In this document: positions 1-10,352 of the stretch, piece after piece
Position numbering within the stretch: position 1 is the first letter of the stretch
Layout of the letters: every line of letters starts with the position of its first letter
Origin: Lepidurus packardi
Lineage: Eukaryota; Arthropoda; Branchiopoda; Notostraca; Triopsidae
Length of the DNA: 64,000 bases
Direction: 5' to 3'
Assembly (NCBI GenBank): GCA_023053545.1
Contig: JAKZAN010000002.1
Location: forward strand, 7,684,790-7,748,789
The notes under the pieces: model-generated
Seen by the model: the letters and a program-made list of their open reading frames with translations, nothing else
The model's database searches: none
Told to the model about the DNA's origin: nothing
Translations under genes and position numbers: made by a program

Positions 1-1334
1 AGTATCGGCCAACTCCGTAGCTCGAGTTCCAGCTGGCAGCAAGCCCACGGGATTGCGAAGCGATGTTTCATGTGTCCGAGTCCGGATCCGTTGTCTTGGA
101 GCAAAAGACATTTCAATTTGGCGACCAAGTGGGCCGGTACAAAGATCCCTAATTCCTAACTGGCCTTGACGGCTAGATCTAAGCCGAACTCTGCCTATTG
201 TCAGGACTCTGTCCAACCAACTTTCAGTGATACCAATTACAATTCACTTATTCAGATTCTCCAGAGGCTTCCAGACATACTGACCATACATTCTCTCCTT
301 TTACAAAGATAAAACTATAATTAATAAAGAAAGTCTACTTAAAACATTACGTTATTTGGGATACATTATGTAAGATACATTATTCAGCTATTATTATTCA
401 TTATACATTTATTCATTATACGTTATTCAGCTTGAGGCCCCAAAACCAAAGCAGTTCAAATAGTTTTCATTACACGTTTAACTAAATACTTAATATAGCA
501 AATTCGATTATAAATAAATAACATTCAATAACAGCCGTCAACATGAATACCTTTAGCAAGCAGTCTTAAAAGCACATCAAAGTCTTTTAGTGCAGGGACG
601 AAAGTGCGTTTTACGATATTAGGCTATGCTAATTTTGAAATTGATGCTTTTGAAAACTCTTGCCTTTCTTTAAGCTATTAAAAAGGACTCAAAGACCAAC
701 TTTGGATACTTTCAAGAAATGCTTAAAAGGCTCCCAAGTAGGTTAGCAGTATTTCAACACATTTTCTTTCTTTTTCTCCGGGAATGAATATGATTTCAAT
801 CGTAAGGTATACAATCAGAAACCACTTCAACACATCATGCAAACGTTTTTCTTAAAAAAATATTCGTAATAATGTAGATCCTATATAAATAACAGTACGT
901 GACAGGAAACACTAACAGAGCCAAAGCTGGCTATATCATATTCCAAAATCCATCGCGTGCAGCAGGTCCATTCTGACTGGGAACTACTTTGACTTTCTGG
1001 ATGACTAGGAACTCCTGCTTCGCACTCCTCCACTCGCCATAATTAAGGGCTCCATAACGCACAAAGACGAGAGCGACAACCTATTAGTCGGAGGGGCCAA
1101 TATAAATCTTTCCTCCTCGTCACCTGTCTGGACCAGTCCTCTTTCGCCTTCCGATCTATCCGGGTTACGACCTCATCGTTCGCTGTCACGCTTGTCTTTC
1201 TCCCTGCCTCTCCTTTTCCTTTACCTCCTTTTCCTCTCTGCTGTATTTACCATTTTGAAGGGAAGTATACAAAAAAGAACTCCCCGCGACTAAACAGCTT
1301 TGTTTTTCTCTTGGACCGAAAAAAAAACTAACAG
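1..1334. other. Non-coding stretch upstream of the GPCR exon
   Basis: AT-rich sequence with no convincing coding exon on either strand. It ends with a splice acceptor (AG at 1333-1334) after a short pyrimidine run, so the right part is an intron of the GPCR gene. The earlier GPCR exons, for TM1-TM2, are not recognisable here and probably lie outside the window. Confidence 0.5.
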
Positions 1335-2410
1335 GTTACTGGCCGCTGAGCCCCGGCTGGTGCATCGTATATTCCACCTGTGACGTCCTGGCTTGTTCTT
1401 CGTCCATTCTGCACCTGTGTTGCATCTCGCTCGGCCGGTACCTGGGGATTCGTTCTCCGCTCCGCGCTCGCCATACCGCCCACCGTAAACGCCTGGTTCT
1501 TCTAAAAGTAGTGCTTGTGTGGGCTTTAGCCATGCTGATTAGCTCGCCGCTCACGGTTCTCGGCTTGCTCGACACCAACAACATCATGTGGAACTCGCAG
1601 TGCGTCATCACACACCGGACCTACATGCTCTCAGCTTCACTAGCCGCTTTCTACCTCCCCATGCTCATCATGGTCCTTACCTATGCCCTCACCGTCCATT
1701 TACTGCGCCAAAAGGCCGCCAGGTGCTACCATGCCCCCACTTCTCTCCCCGGTTCCGCCCCGGTGGGTATCACTACGTACCGCCCAGTCCTCAGCAACAG
1801 TCGACGCTCATTGCGTCACCAGGGAACCCAAACACCCATCAGTATTGCCCGGGAAGTGCGCTGCATGACCATTCGGGCCGCCTTGCGAGGATGGAGTCAT
1901 CCGCCGTTACCGGGTGGTATAGCTACCATTCATACCACGCCCAAAATCCATACTTTAACGTCGCTACAGACGCCTAATCCTACCGACGACCAGCACCCCA
2001 TCACGGTGGCGACTACAAGCCCCCAACACCACCGTTTAGGCAATGCCGTTTCGGTGGCCAATGAGCAGAAGGCCTCCAAAGTCCTGGGCGTGGTTTTCTT
2101 CACGTTTGTGTTTTGCTGGGCACCCTTTTTCGTGCTCAACGTGATCCTTTCAGTCTGCGGGGGACCGGATGCTGCCCCCGTATCGGATGATATCGTGGCT
2201 TTGTGTCTGTGGTTGGGTTACGTTTCGTCAACCATCAATCCCATTATTTACACCGTTTTTAACCGAACGTTTAAACGCGTCTTCCTCTCGTTACTCACAT
2301 GCCAGTGCAGGCCACGCCCTCGACCTCGCTCAAGCCGATCCGTCTCCGTTTCAGACGCTTTTGGCTTAGCCCTCACAGCTCCACCTCCTCTCCCCACTGC
2401 ACCCCCATGA
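1335..2410 (+). CDS. Biogenic-amine-type GPCR, last exon (5-HT2-like), partial
   Basis: This is the 3' exon of a rhodopsin-family receptor. It opens at the AG at 1333-1334 with two bases finishing a split codon and then gives 357 residues to the TGA at 2408. It starts just before TM3 (Tyr-Trp-Pro-Leu). TM4, TM5 (with FYLP), a long third cytoplasmic loop of about 110 residues, TM6 with FCWAPFF and TM7 with NPIIYTVFN follow. The TM6 and TM7 motifs are typical of serotonin/dopamine receptors, and the layout best fits an invertebrate 5-HT2-like receptor. The DRY box at the end of TM3 reads Gly-Arg-Tyr. The C-tail is rich in Pro, Arg and Ser. TM1-TM2 must be on earlier exons. The ligand is inferred from resemblance only; a dopamine or octopamine receptor is possible. 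Confidence 0.8.
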
Positions 2411-2418
2411 GTGAATTC

Positions 2419-2424
2419 AATAAA
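2419..2424 (+). terminator. Poly(A) signal of the GPCR gene
   Basis: AATAAA lies nine bases after the stop codon, on the gene strand. It is a plausible cleavage/polyadenylation signal, although the 3' UTR would be very short. Confidence 0.45.
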
Positions 2425-4369
2425 AAAAATTGCTTTTTACCACCAAATATACGTAAGAAAGAAATTTTAAGCATTCCACACACTCCAACCACTACATCGA
2501 ACCTAAGAATATGGGCCGAGAATGGGCCCGCCCACCTGTTTTCTGGCGTGAAAAACGATTCAGTGGGAGGTCCTGTCACGGGGGTGGAAGGGAATTACGA
2601 CAAGCAATACACGGCCCCAGAATAACCGCTACTTAAGCATGCCAGACCAGATTGTGTTACCGAATGGCCCCTTCTCGCATGGCATCTTACCTTATCAGTA
2701 TTCCTTGCCACCAAGTTTTTTGGTCTTTTTGTTCTCTTTCGCTTTTGGATTACGCTGAGAATTTGTGAAAAAATAAACGAAGTAAATCAAAAAGTGAAAA
2801 GCAAAGAGTCGCTGTCGGCTCCAAACACGAGAACTCGTTCATTATTCCTGCGATGTGTCGTCCAGCTTTCCATCTCTGTCGTTGGGACGACATAAACCAC
2901 GCCCCTTTTTGTTAGAAAATGTAATTTGAAAGGGCAATAGCACTACTGTACTCTTCTTGACTAAATCTTTTACAGAATTCTCCTAATCCAGTAATATCGC
3001 CATCTCTAATTTGTCTAAAGACGCATTTCTTCCGGAATTCCTTACAACAATTATAAAGAAAACATTTTCCGACGACAGAGTAAAGCGACGAAGCTGCGCA
3101 ACCGTTTCGACACAAAATGAAGTGGAAGCTTGTGACAGAAAGAAAGGGAAATGATTGTAATTGCGAAAGACCATTTCCATTTACGACTGTCGGAGCTAAG
3201 ACTCGTTTATAAACTGTTTGGAAATCAATGATTCCTGTGCTGTAAAAACAAGCAAGAAAAAGCACCAATCATAGAAACACTTTTCTTTGGGGGAAGCGGA
3301 GGCTTGCGCGACTAATCTGTATAACACAAATTACTCACATAAGTTTCTCCATTCCCAGGCAATTTTGCATCCGTAATTCATCCGTAACGCAGCCTCCTAC
3401 GGATCACTAGACGATTTTCCCTCCAACTTCAATGTTGTCCAAAGCCTTTTCTTCCCATACGATTCCCTTCTTATACTTTCAGTTTTTCTTTTTTAAACGG
3501 GGATGGGTAGCAAGAAAAAAGAAGTTAACGAGGAGCAAACGGCGATGCAAGAAAACGCCCCGCTGAGGCGTCACGTACAACACGCAACATTTTCTCTTTT
3601 AATCTCGTGTAAAGATTGAAAATAAATCTCGCACTGGGGGGAAGGGTAAGAAAAACATCTCAAGTCAACACAACTACTTCCGACTAATCTGACATCTACA
3701 ACCCTACTCAACTCGAGCCGCGTGTGTCTTAAGGGGAGGAAAGTAAATAAAACCCGTCAGCAATTCCGAATCGCTAAACAGAATTAGAACCGACGTAAGC
3801 CCACCCCCTCCTCTTCGCAAAATGTAACGATAAAGGGTAATCGATTTAACACCAGCGAAGTGCATGACGAGACAAGCCTCGCGGAAATGAAAGAAAACTT
3901 CCCTATTCAAGTCTGCCCCTCCCCAAAAGCGCTTCTGTTCCTGACCTGAAGTAGCACATCCGGCTCGTCCTCGAGAGTAAATATCTTTGGATCTCAAACT
4001 TTCTGCATTCAAGTGTGTGGACGCAGAGCCTAGAAACCTTTTCAACTTTGAAGGAATCGTGTTCTGAATGGCGAGGCGGGGTCAAAAGGGAGAGGGAGAA
4101 CCCGTTTTGCAAGTTCAAAAGAGGAATTTGTGTTGCACGCGCTGCTCCTCAGGAAAAAGGAGGGCCAAAGTCCTAAAGCTCTAATGAGGAACCTTCACAA
4201 ATGGCCAGCGCAATCCCTTGCCACTGAAACGCAACGACGTCCTCGCCTGACAAGTCCCCGCACGGGGGGTTGTCCTGTTGACCCCGTGCAAATCCTGGTT
4301 TTCATTTCAACCCGTCACGATAAAAATAAAACAAAAATAAATTCATACATACAAAGGGGCGGAGCTTAC
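2425..4369. other. Long stretch without recognisable exons
   Basis: This should hold either the 3' UTR of the GPCR or the C-terminal exons of PSMD1, which runs leftwards from 7701. I translated the reverse strand next to the last PSMD1 donor (4369) in all frames and scanned the rest for the conserved C-terminal Rpn2 segments. I found none. Only short low-value open frames are present. See the finding on the missing PSMD1 end. Confidence 0.5.
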
Positions 4370-7300
4370 CTGAAGAGAAGGAAGCCCAATGCCGTGACAG
4401 CTGCGCGCCGGACGTCGTCATTCACATCCGACACCTGCCAAGACGAAAAAACATACATCAATATGCATAAACGGGGACAAATATCTCGCATGATAGATGA
4501 CGATATACTCAGCAGCTGGAGTCTAATGGTTACTACACTCTCGTTTTGATTATCTCAAAAACATGAAGGGAAAAAAGAGAAAACGGGGTCGAGACGTGGG
4601 CTTGTGGCTTCTTTTTTTCATTACTGCTATTTTTTTAGGACTTCTTACTTGTCTTATCCCTCGAAAAGGCTCTCGTTTTTCATATTTCATAAAAAGAGAA
4701 AGGCTAAAAAAGGCAATCAAAGAGGACCCATCTCAAACGCTCCCATTTCAATCTCAATCTCCATTTTGGTATATCCGAAAAAGAAAGGCGAAGCAAGGGA
4801 AAGCTTAATTAAACGACATCTCTATCGCTTCTGCAGCACCACTCTCGTTTCCTTTTGTTCAATCCTTTATTCCCAGCAGCCATTTAAGAAGCTAACCAAA
4901 AAATCCTAAAAATCTATAAGCCTTTTCCCTCACCCCTTCCAAAAAATAATAATAAATGCTGTCCTTGAAAAGGAATAAGGAATGAGCCGCCCGTCAAACA
5001 CAACACGTGACATTCATATAGAGAAGCCATGTGACAGAACAAACTCTCCCGTCACAATGGTAGAGAAAAAAAGGAAGATTGAAAAGAAAAAGCGGACTAT
5101 TTCCAAGCATTCTTTCTTTTTTGGGGGGAGGTAGGAGGTGGGAGTCTTGTTTTGGGAGCGAAGAACAAACTTGGCTCTCAGTTCCCTAACATTCAGTACT
5201 GAAGTAATGGCAAACATCCATAAATGTGAATGAAACCGACCATTGTCCCTTAACTTGCATCGTAAATACCGGAAGCGCATTGAAGACAGGGAAAACAGAA
5301 CGCGCATCGGATTCCCATGAACAAAAAATAAAACTTGCGAGAAATATTTTGTTGTTCCTTTTTTATTATTATTTTTTTTACAGAGAAAGAAAATATAAAC
5401 TTACCGCCACGTGAAGGAGACGTTTGACGGCGGCGTTATTGCCCGTACCGCAATAGGCCATTGCCAAGGCGTACATAGCTGCTCGTCGCAGAATGGGGTC
5501 TTTGTCCGCACTTAAGGTAGCAACCAGAGGCTCCGCCTCTTCCAAACGCCCATACATTGTCAGGCCAATGCCCACTGCCAATCCTCGAAGAATTTTTTCG
5601 TGCTGCGTCTCATGGGCGTACTGCAATAAACAAAGAAATTAGCTAGTGACTCCTTGAAACAAAAAAATTTAAAGGGAAAGTCCAGCTTACGTTGACCATG
5701 TCCTCGAGTGCTTGCTGGGAAGCGGAACCGAGCATAATCATGCCCATGGCAATGCCAGACGCTTCTCCGGTAATGGCGTCGTCTTGGTAGAGGTGGAACT
5801 TGAGTTGTTCATACACATCAGCACGCTGAGAAGCTAAAGCTGCTAAACCAACGCCCAAGCAGCCACCGTGACGCACGACTTCATTGGAAGCCTCTTTGAG
5901 TTGACCCAGGAGATAATCGGTGATGGCTCCGCCATGATTAGCGTGAATTAGACCCAGTGCTAAGAGCCCGCCCCCTTCAGAATACCCAGCTCCTCCTGCT
6001 GCTCCGGCATCGCGAGGTAAGTATGAAGCCATCAGGCCCAATGCTTCAGTTTCGTGACCACGGTGAATGACGCCTAATGAGGCGGTGGCGGTCAGTTTAG
6101 CCCAATTAGTAGCACGTGCCAACCACTCCAGATTGTCCCTATGGAAACATTTAAAAAATATAAGAAAAAAGAGTTGTTTTCTCGAACTGCAGCTTTCACG
6201 TTTGCTTTTTCCAGATTTTTTTTGCAGGATGTTCCCTTTAAAAGGGAAACTCACCGGAGGAATTGGTCGGACGTGGTCCCAGCATGCATGAAAGCATTGG
6301 CGATTACTGTGGCCGTATGGCAGACAGACACGCGAACAGCATCTTTAGTTTGTTTCAAGATTAGCAAATCAGAGCGGTTGGAGCGGATCAGGAACTGCAA
6401 TTGCAAGCCAATCGTGATTTGACCACTTAGAATGCGGCATAATTTGGACAAAGGTGTATCCTAATTCCAAAACACAGCTTTAGAATTGATTTTTCATTAG
6501 AATACAGTTAAATTTTATGAACTTACAGCATCCTTCTCAACTTCGCTAACTGTTTTGGATGTACTAGGTTCTTGTTCGGTATTTGGGGTTTCGGCAGCAG
6601 TCGCTGTTTCCACAGGTGCAGAGCTAGCAGGAGGTAAGGTGGGTTTTAAGGCTTGAACCACTCGGGCGAGGAATTGTTGGGTAGCACTTTCGTAAAGGTC
6701 AAAACCGATTTGGTAGGCCATCAGACGTGAATCTTCAGAACCGTTCAAAAGACGAGTGAGTACATCGGCCACAGCGGCAGCATCGTCCACAAAGATGAGA
6801 CACTGGCACATGGAAACGTAATCGGGCGTAGTTAAGCCTCGGTATAGGGCCACCAAGCAGCGTAGACATTGGTGACGGAATGTGAGACTCTGGATGAGCG
6901 ACATGCTTACACGGAAGCAATAGGACAGCAACCCACACACGTCACCCTGAAATGCCAAAAGACAATAAAGGTATGGAATCTTATTGAAGGAAATAGGTAT
7001 TTTTACCGATTCCAAGATAGCTTTTTCGAATATATCCATCCTCCGCGTCTCTAAGGCAATGCCTACGGCTTGCTTGTACTGACCGTCATCGAGACAGCGC
7101 TGAAACATGCGGTTTACGATAGCTTCCAAGCGAGGGTCTATGGGCTTGGCATCAACAGATCCATTAGCTTGAGCCACACGTTGCTGGCTGTAAAAGTCAA
7201 TGCATTTGGCGATAGTGGTTTGCCCATATTCAGAAGTGCTCTGAACGTCAAAGAGATCCTCGGCTCCCAAAGCGTATGTTAGCGAGTCTTCAAAAGCGCC

Positions 7301-7701
7301 CAAATGATAATACACTTTGCTGGCAATCAAAGCGGCCAAACGTCGTTGGGGGAACTGTTTGTTCTCGTAAAGCACCTCACTGTTAATACAAGAGAATTGA
7401 GAGTTAGTTTAGTGCTATCCCATACATATAGAAACGGAATAGTCAAAATCGGCTTATACATTTTTTCGATAGCTTCTGCAATTTCTGGCCAAAATTCATC
7501 CACAATCAAATCCAATTTTACCAGAGCATATTCTTTTAGTTGGGAGCTGGGTTCATCCAATAATGCCAATATACCACCTAGAATACGAAAGACAACATGA
7601 AAACTACGGACAAATTAACAATAGACAAAGAACTTACTCGCTGATGTTAAGCAGACTTGGTTTGACAGGGAATTTGTCCCTCGGTTTGTCACCGTCAGCA
7701 T
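4370..7701 (-). CDS. PSMD1: 26S proteasome regulatory subunit PSMD1/Rpn2, 3' end missing
   Basis: Largest non-ATPase subunit of the 19S regulatory particle base, a scaffold for ubiquitin-receptor binding. Eight exons, all phase-consistent: 7638..7701, 7460..7577, 7007..7379, 6527..6946, 6255..6460, 5691..6138, 5405..5620 and 4370..4434 (about 636 residues). The start ATG is at 7701. The sequence follows animal Rpn2 closely: [29 protein letters not shown] and [19 protein letters not shown]. It then enters the toroidal PC repeats ([17 protein letters not shown] and similar alpha-helical repeats). The last visible exon encodes [21 protein letters not shown] and ends at a good GTAAG donor in phase 2. 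About 290 C-terminal residues expected from the family are not found to the left. The last intron seen (4435-5404) is 970 bases, much longer than the others. SERHL starts divergently 650 bases away. Confidence 0.95.
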
Positions 7702-8354
7702 GGTTACAGAAAACGTACGGGGCCCAAAAAAATAATTAGTATGTTTCTTCAATTCGGCTAAATAACGCTTTAATATTGCTGTATCACCCGTCAGCTTGCT
7801 TACACTTCCTGTTGCTCAGCAACCCTCGTCATTTGGACATGGGACGAGCGACGAAGAGTCAAACCTTGAATGGCGAATAATCAAGATGGTTCGCTTTCAA
7901 TCGTTTCCATGGAATCTGGATTGTAAAAAGGTGTTTTAGTGTAAACGCAATTATAAAACCGGCATTTCCTCCCTATTTAATTAGTTTGTATTGTATTACA
8001 ATGCTTTCCAGAGCAAGTCAAACAACTCATATTTCTTCAAATTAATTTCCTTATTGCATCTATTAAAACATAAAAGACTTGAGACAATTGCTCTGTACCA
8101 AAAAGTGTACAGCTGTCAGTTGCTTTGGTTAACTAATAATATTATAAACCGAAAACGGAACTTTAAGTTTTCCTTCTACTTATATTTACTACTGTATTAA
8201 ATACTAATACCCAGGCAATCTTTCTGCTTAGCTAAGGTTTCGCTTCCTAGCGCGAAAAACGAGTGGTCTTAGACTTTGCACATCATATTACGTCATTTCC
8301 GTGTTCGTAAGGATCAATAAAGTCCTAGACCAATAAAATAGCTTGCGCCTGTGC
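7702..8354. promoter_or_regulatory. Shared upstream region of PSMD1 (-) and SERHL (+)
   Basis: The two genes are transcribed away from each other with about 650 bases between their first ATGs, so this AT-rich stretch must hold both promoters. I see no coding sequence and no clear core-promoter motif. Confidence 0.45.
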
Positions 8355-9457
8355 ATGGCGTGGCAAGGTTCTGTTCGTTTCCTAGCTACGAGACTGGGCC
8401 AGTCCTGCAACATCGAGCGTCTGGTTACCTCGTCCGCTTCGTTTTTCCCAGTTGGCCGATACGTTAATCTGCCTAAAACCATGGCGGATAGAAAACCCAA
8501 AGAAATTACTATTCCGATGCCCTGGGGACACCTGGCAGGTAAAACTATAAACCTCTTGTTTAGTCTCAGTGTAAATCTTAATGCTGACTTTGCTTGCTTT
8601 CCTTAGCATTGGAGTGGGGACCTACCGATGGATACCCGGTGTTGGCTCTACATGGGTGGCAAGACAACGCAGCCACCTTCAACGTGTTGGCTCCTCTCTT
8701 GCCTCCTGAATGTCGATTTGTGAGCGTAGACATGGCTGGTCATGGACGTTCCTCTCACTATCCTCCAGGAATGATGTACCACTACTGGGATCGCGTGGGC
8801 CACGTTTCAGACGTCATCCAGCACCTCGGCTGGTCCAAGTTTTCCTTCGTGGGACACAGCATGGGCGGCACCATTGGGCTCATGTACGCCAGCATCTTCC
8901 CTGAGCAAGTAGAGCGACTTGTCATGTTGGACATCGTCAAACCCATGTCGGTGCCTCTGGCTCATCACCCGACTCTTTCCGCGCAAGCGCTCGTTATGCA
9001 CCAGCAAATCTTGGGCAAGCTTAACCAAGAACCGCCTGGGTATACTTTCGATGAAGCGAAGCAACGACTCGTAGCTGCCAACAAGGGATCCATTTCGGAT
9101 ACCTCGGCTGATATTTTACTCGAGCGAGGTCTAAATCCACATCCCACGCAAGAAGGTCGCTTTTACTTTGCTCGGGATTTGCGCGTTACAGTGCCTTCAG
9201 TCACTGCCCATACCGTGGAGCAGCAACAGGAATATGCTAATCAGCTGCGCTGCCCGGTACTTATCGTTCGTGCAAAGGAAGGAGGAGTTTACGAGCCGAA
9301 GTCAGTTACGGAAAGTTTCCTGGAACACTTGAGGCAAGTGTGTCCCATTTTGGAGTGCGTTTCGGTGGAAGGAACGCATCACGTGCATCTCAATAATCCG
9401 GAGCGAGTAGCTCCACATGTAGTCAAGTTTTTGCAAGGCTCGGCCTCGAGTCTCTAG
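8355..9457 (+). CDS. SERHL: Serine hydrolase-like protein (SERHL type, alpha/beta hydrolase)
   Basis: Two exons, 8355..8538 and 8607..9457, joined through a 68-base intron in phase 1, give 344 residues. The protein is an alpha/beta hydrolase. LALHGWQDNAATF is the oxyanion-side strand, the nucleophile elbow is GHSMGG (Ser146 if the upstream ATG is used), and a late His sits in GTHHVHLNNPERV. It matches the vertebrate SERHL family (start of the domain IPMPWGHLA, then HGxxDNA). The natural substrate is unknown; the human relatives are peroxisomal or cytoplasmic hydrolases. Two starts are possible. The ATG at 8355 adds 42 residues, Arg- and Ser-containing and weakly presequence-like, but has a poor context. 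The ATG at 8481 sits in an excellent context (ACCATGG) and gives an N-terminus of the usual length. PSMD1 is divergent upstream. Confidence 0.9.
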
Positions 9458-10352
9458 TCTAGTTTGTATATAGCTTCAAATTTGTAGGATTGGCAAAGAA
9501 ATTGGGAGGTGGGGAAAATTGTATAATGGAAGGCCTGCTCTAGGCTATTTATTTTAGTTTTGCTTCGAGCTAAGGAAACAAAATTGTAAGTGCTTCAGTT
9601 CCCAGTGAGAGAAAAATTTCCTGTCATTTTTGCTTGCACTGATCATTCTCTGCACAAAAAGATCCCCATTCCTACTCACTGGCGGAAAAAAAGTAAATAC
9701 ATACGAGCCGAAAGCAACAAAAGTAAACGTGTGCCTTGAAATTTTTAATCCATAGCTTATTTTAGTCAATTTCAACGTAAACAAGTGCAATAGAGTGGAC
9801 TGCACTTTGACTCCAGTCAAAGAAAAAGTCCTTTGCATCCAGTGGACTGCACTTTGTGTTTACTTTGAGGTCTTTTATTCGCAATATGAATCCTATCTGA
9901 ATGCACATTGCGAATAAAAGAAAAGACCCACCACAGTGATGGCCTATCTCTATTCCGTCTGTAAACAATTCTACACTTAAATTAGATACGCGTTAACTGA
10001 TACTACTACTTGTCCATTTTCATTCGAATTATCTTTATTTACATGTGCAGTTTTGCAAGATAACAACCAGATTAAAATGAAACCACAAGAAACCCAAAGC
10101 ATGAAAATCACGTTAATTCCGCCGGGTCATCACAAAATTCTTTGCAGCACTCACTGTCTTGAATAACTACAATTTAATACGGATGAAAAACGAGCTGAAA
10201 TCAGTTAATTTCAAATAACTAGATTGAAATGAGACTTTTTTCTTGAATAACAAATACACCCTATAAACAAATAATTATACCAATTTATTAATAACAAAAA
10301 GAAGGAAAATTAAACCTACCTTGATTAAAATAGGAATACGCTTCGCGTACGT
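9458..10352. other. Convergent 3' gap between SERHL and the RS zinc-finger gene
   Basis: Both flanking genes end here. No coding sequence is seen. The gap holds a short sequence around GTGGACTGCACTTTG repeated twice (9795-9809 and 9841-9855) and the hairpin at 9871-9921, listed separately. Confidence 0.5.
9871..9921. terminator. Hairpin with AATAAA on both strands between convergent genes
   Basis: A perfect 15-base inverted repeat has arms 9871-9885 and 9907-9921 and a 21-base loop. Each arm contains AATAAA read 5'-3' on one strand: forward at 9913-9918 and reverse in the left arm. It lies between the stop of SERHL and the stop of the leftward RS zinc-finger gene, so it could serve as a two-way polyadenylation region. 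That role is inferred. Confidence 0.4.

Noticed and set aside
4130-4549. 139-residue plus-strand open frame
   Set aside because: It is antisense to a solid PSMD1 exon (4370..4434), has low-complexity composition and resembles nothing known.
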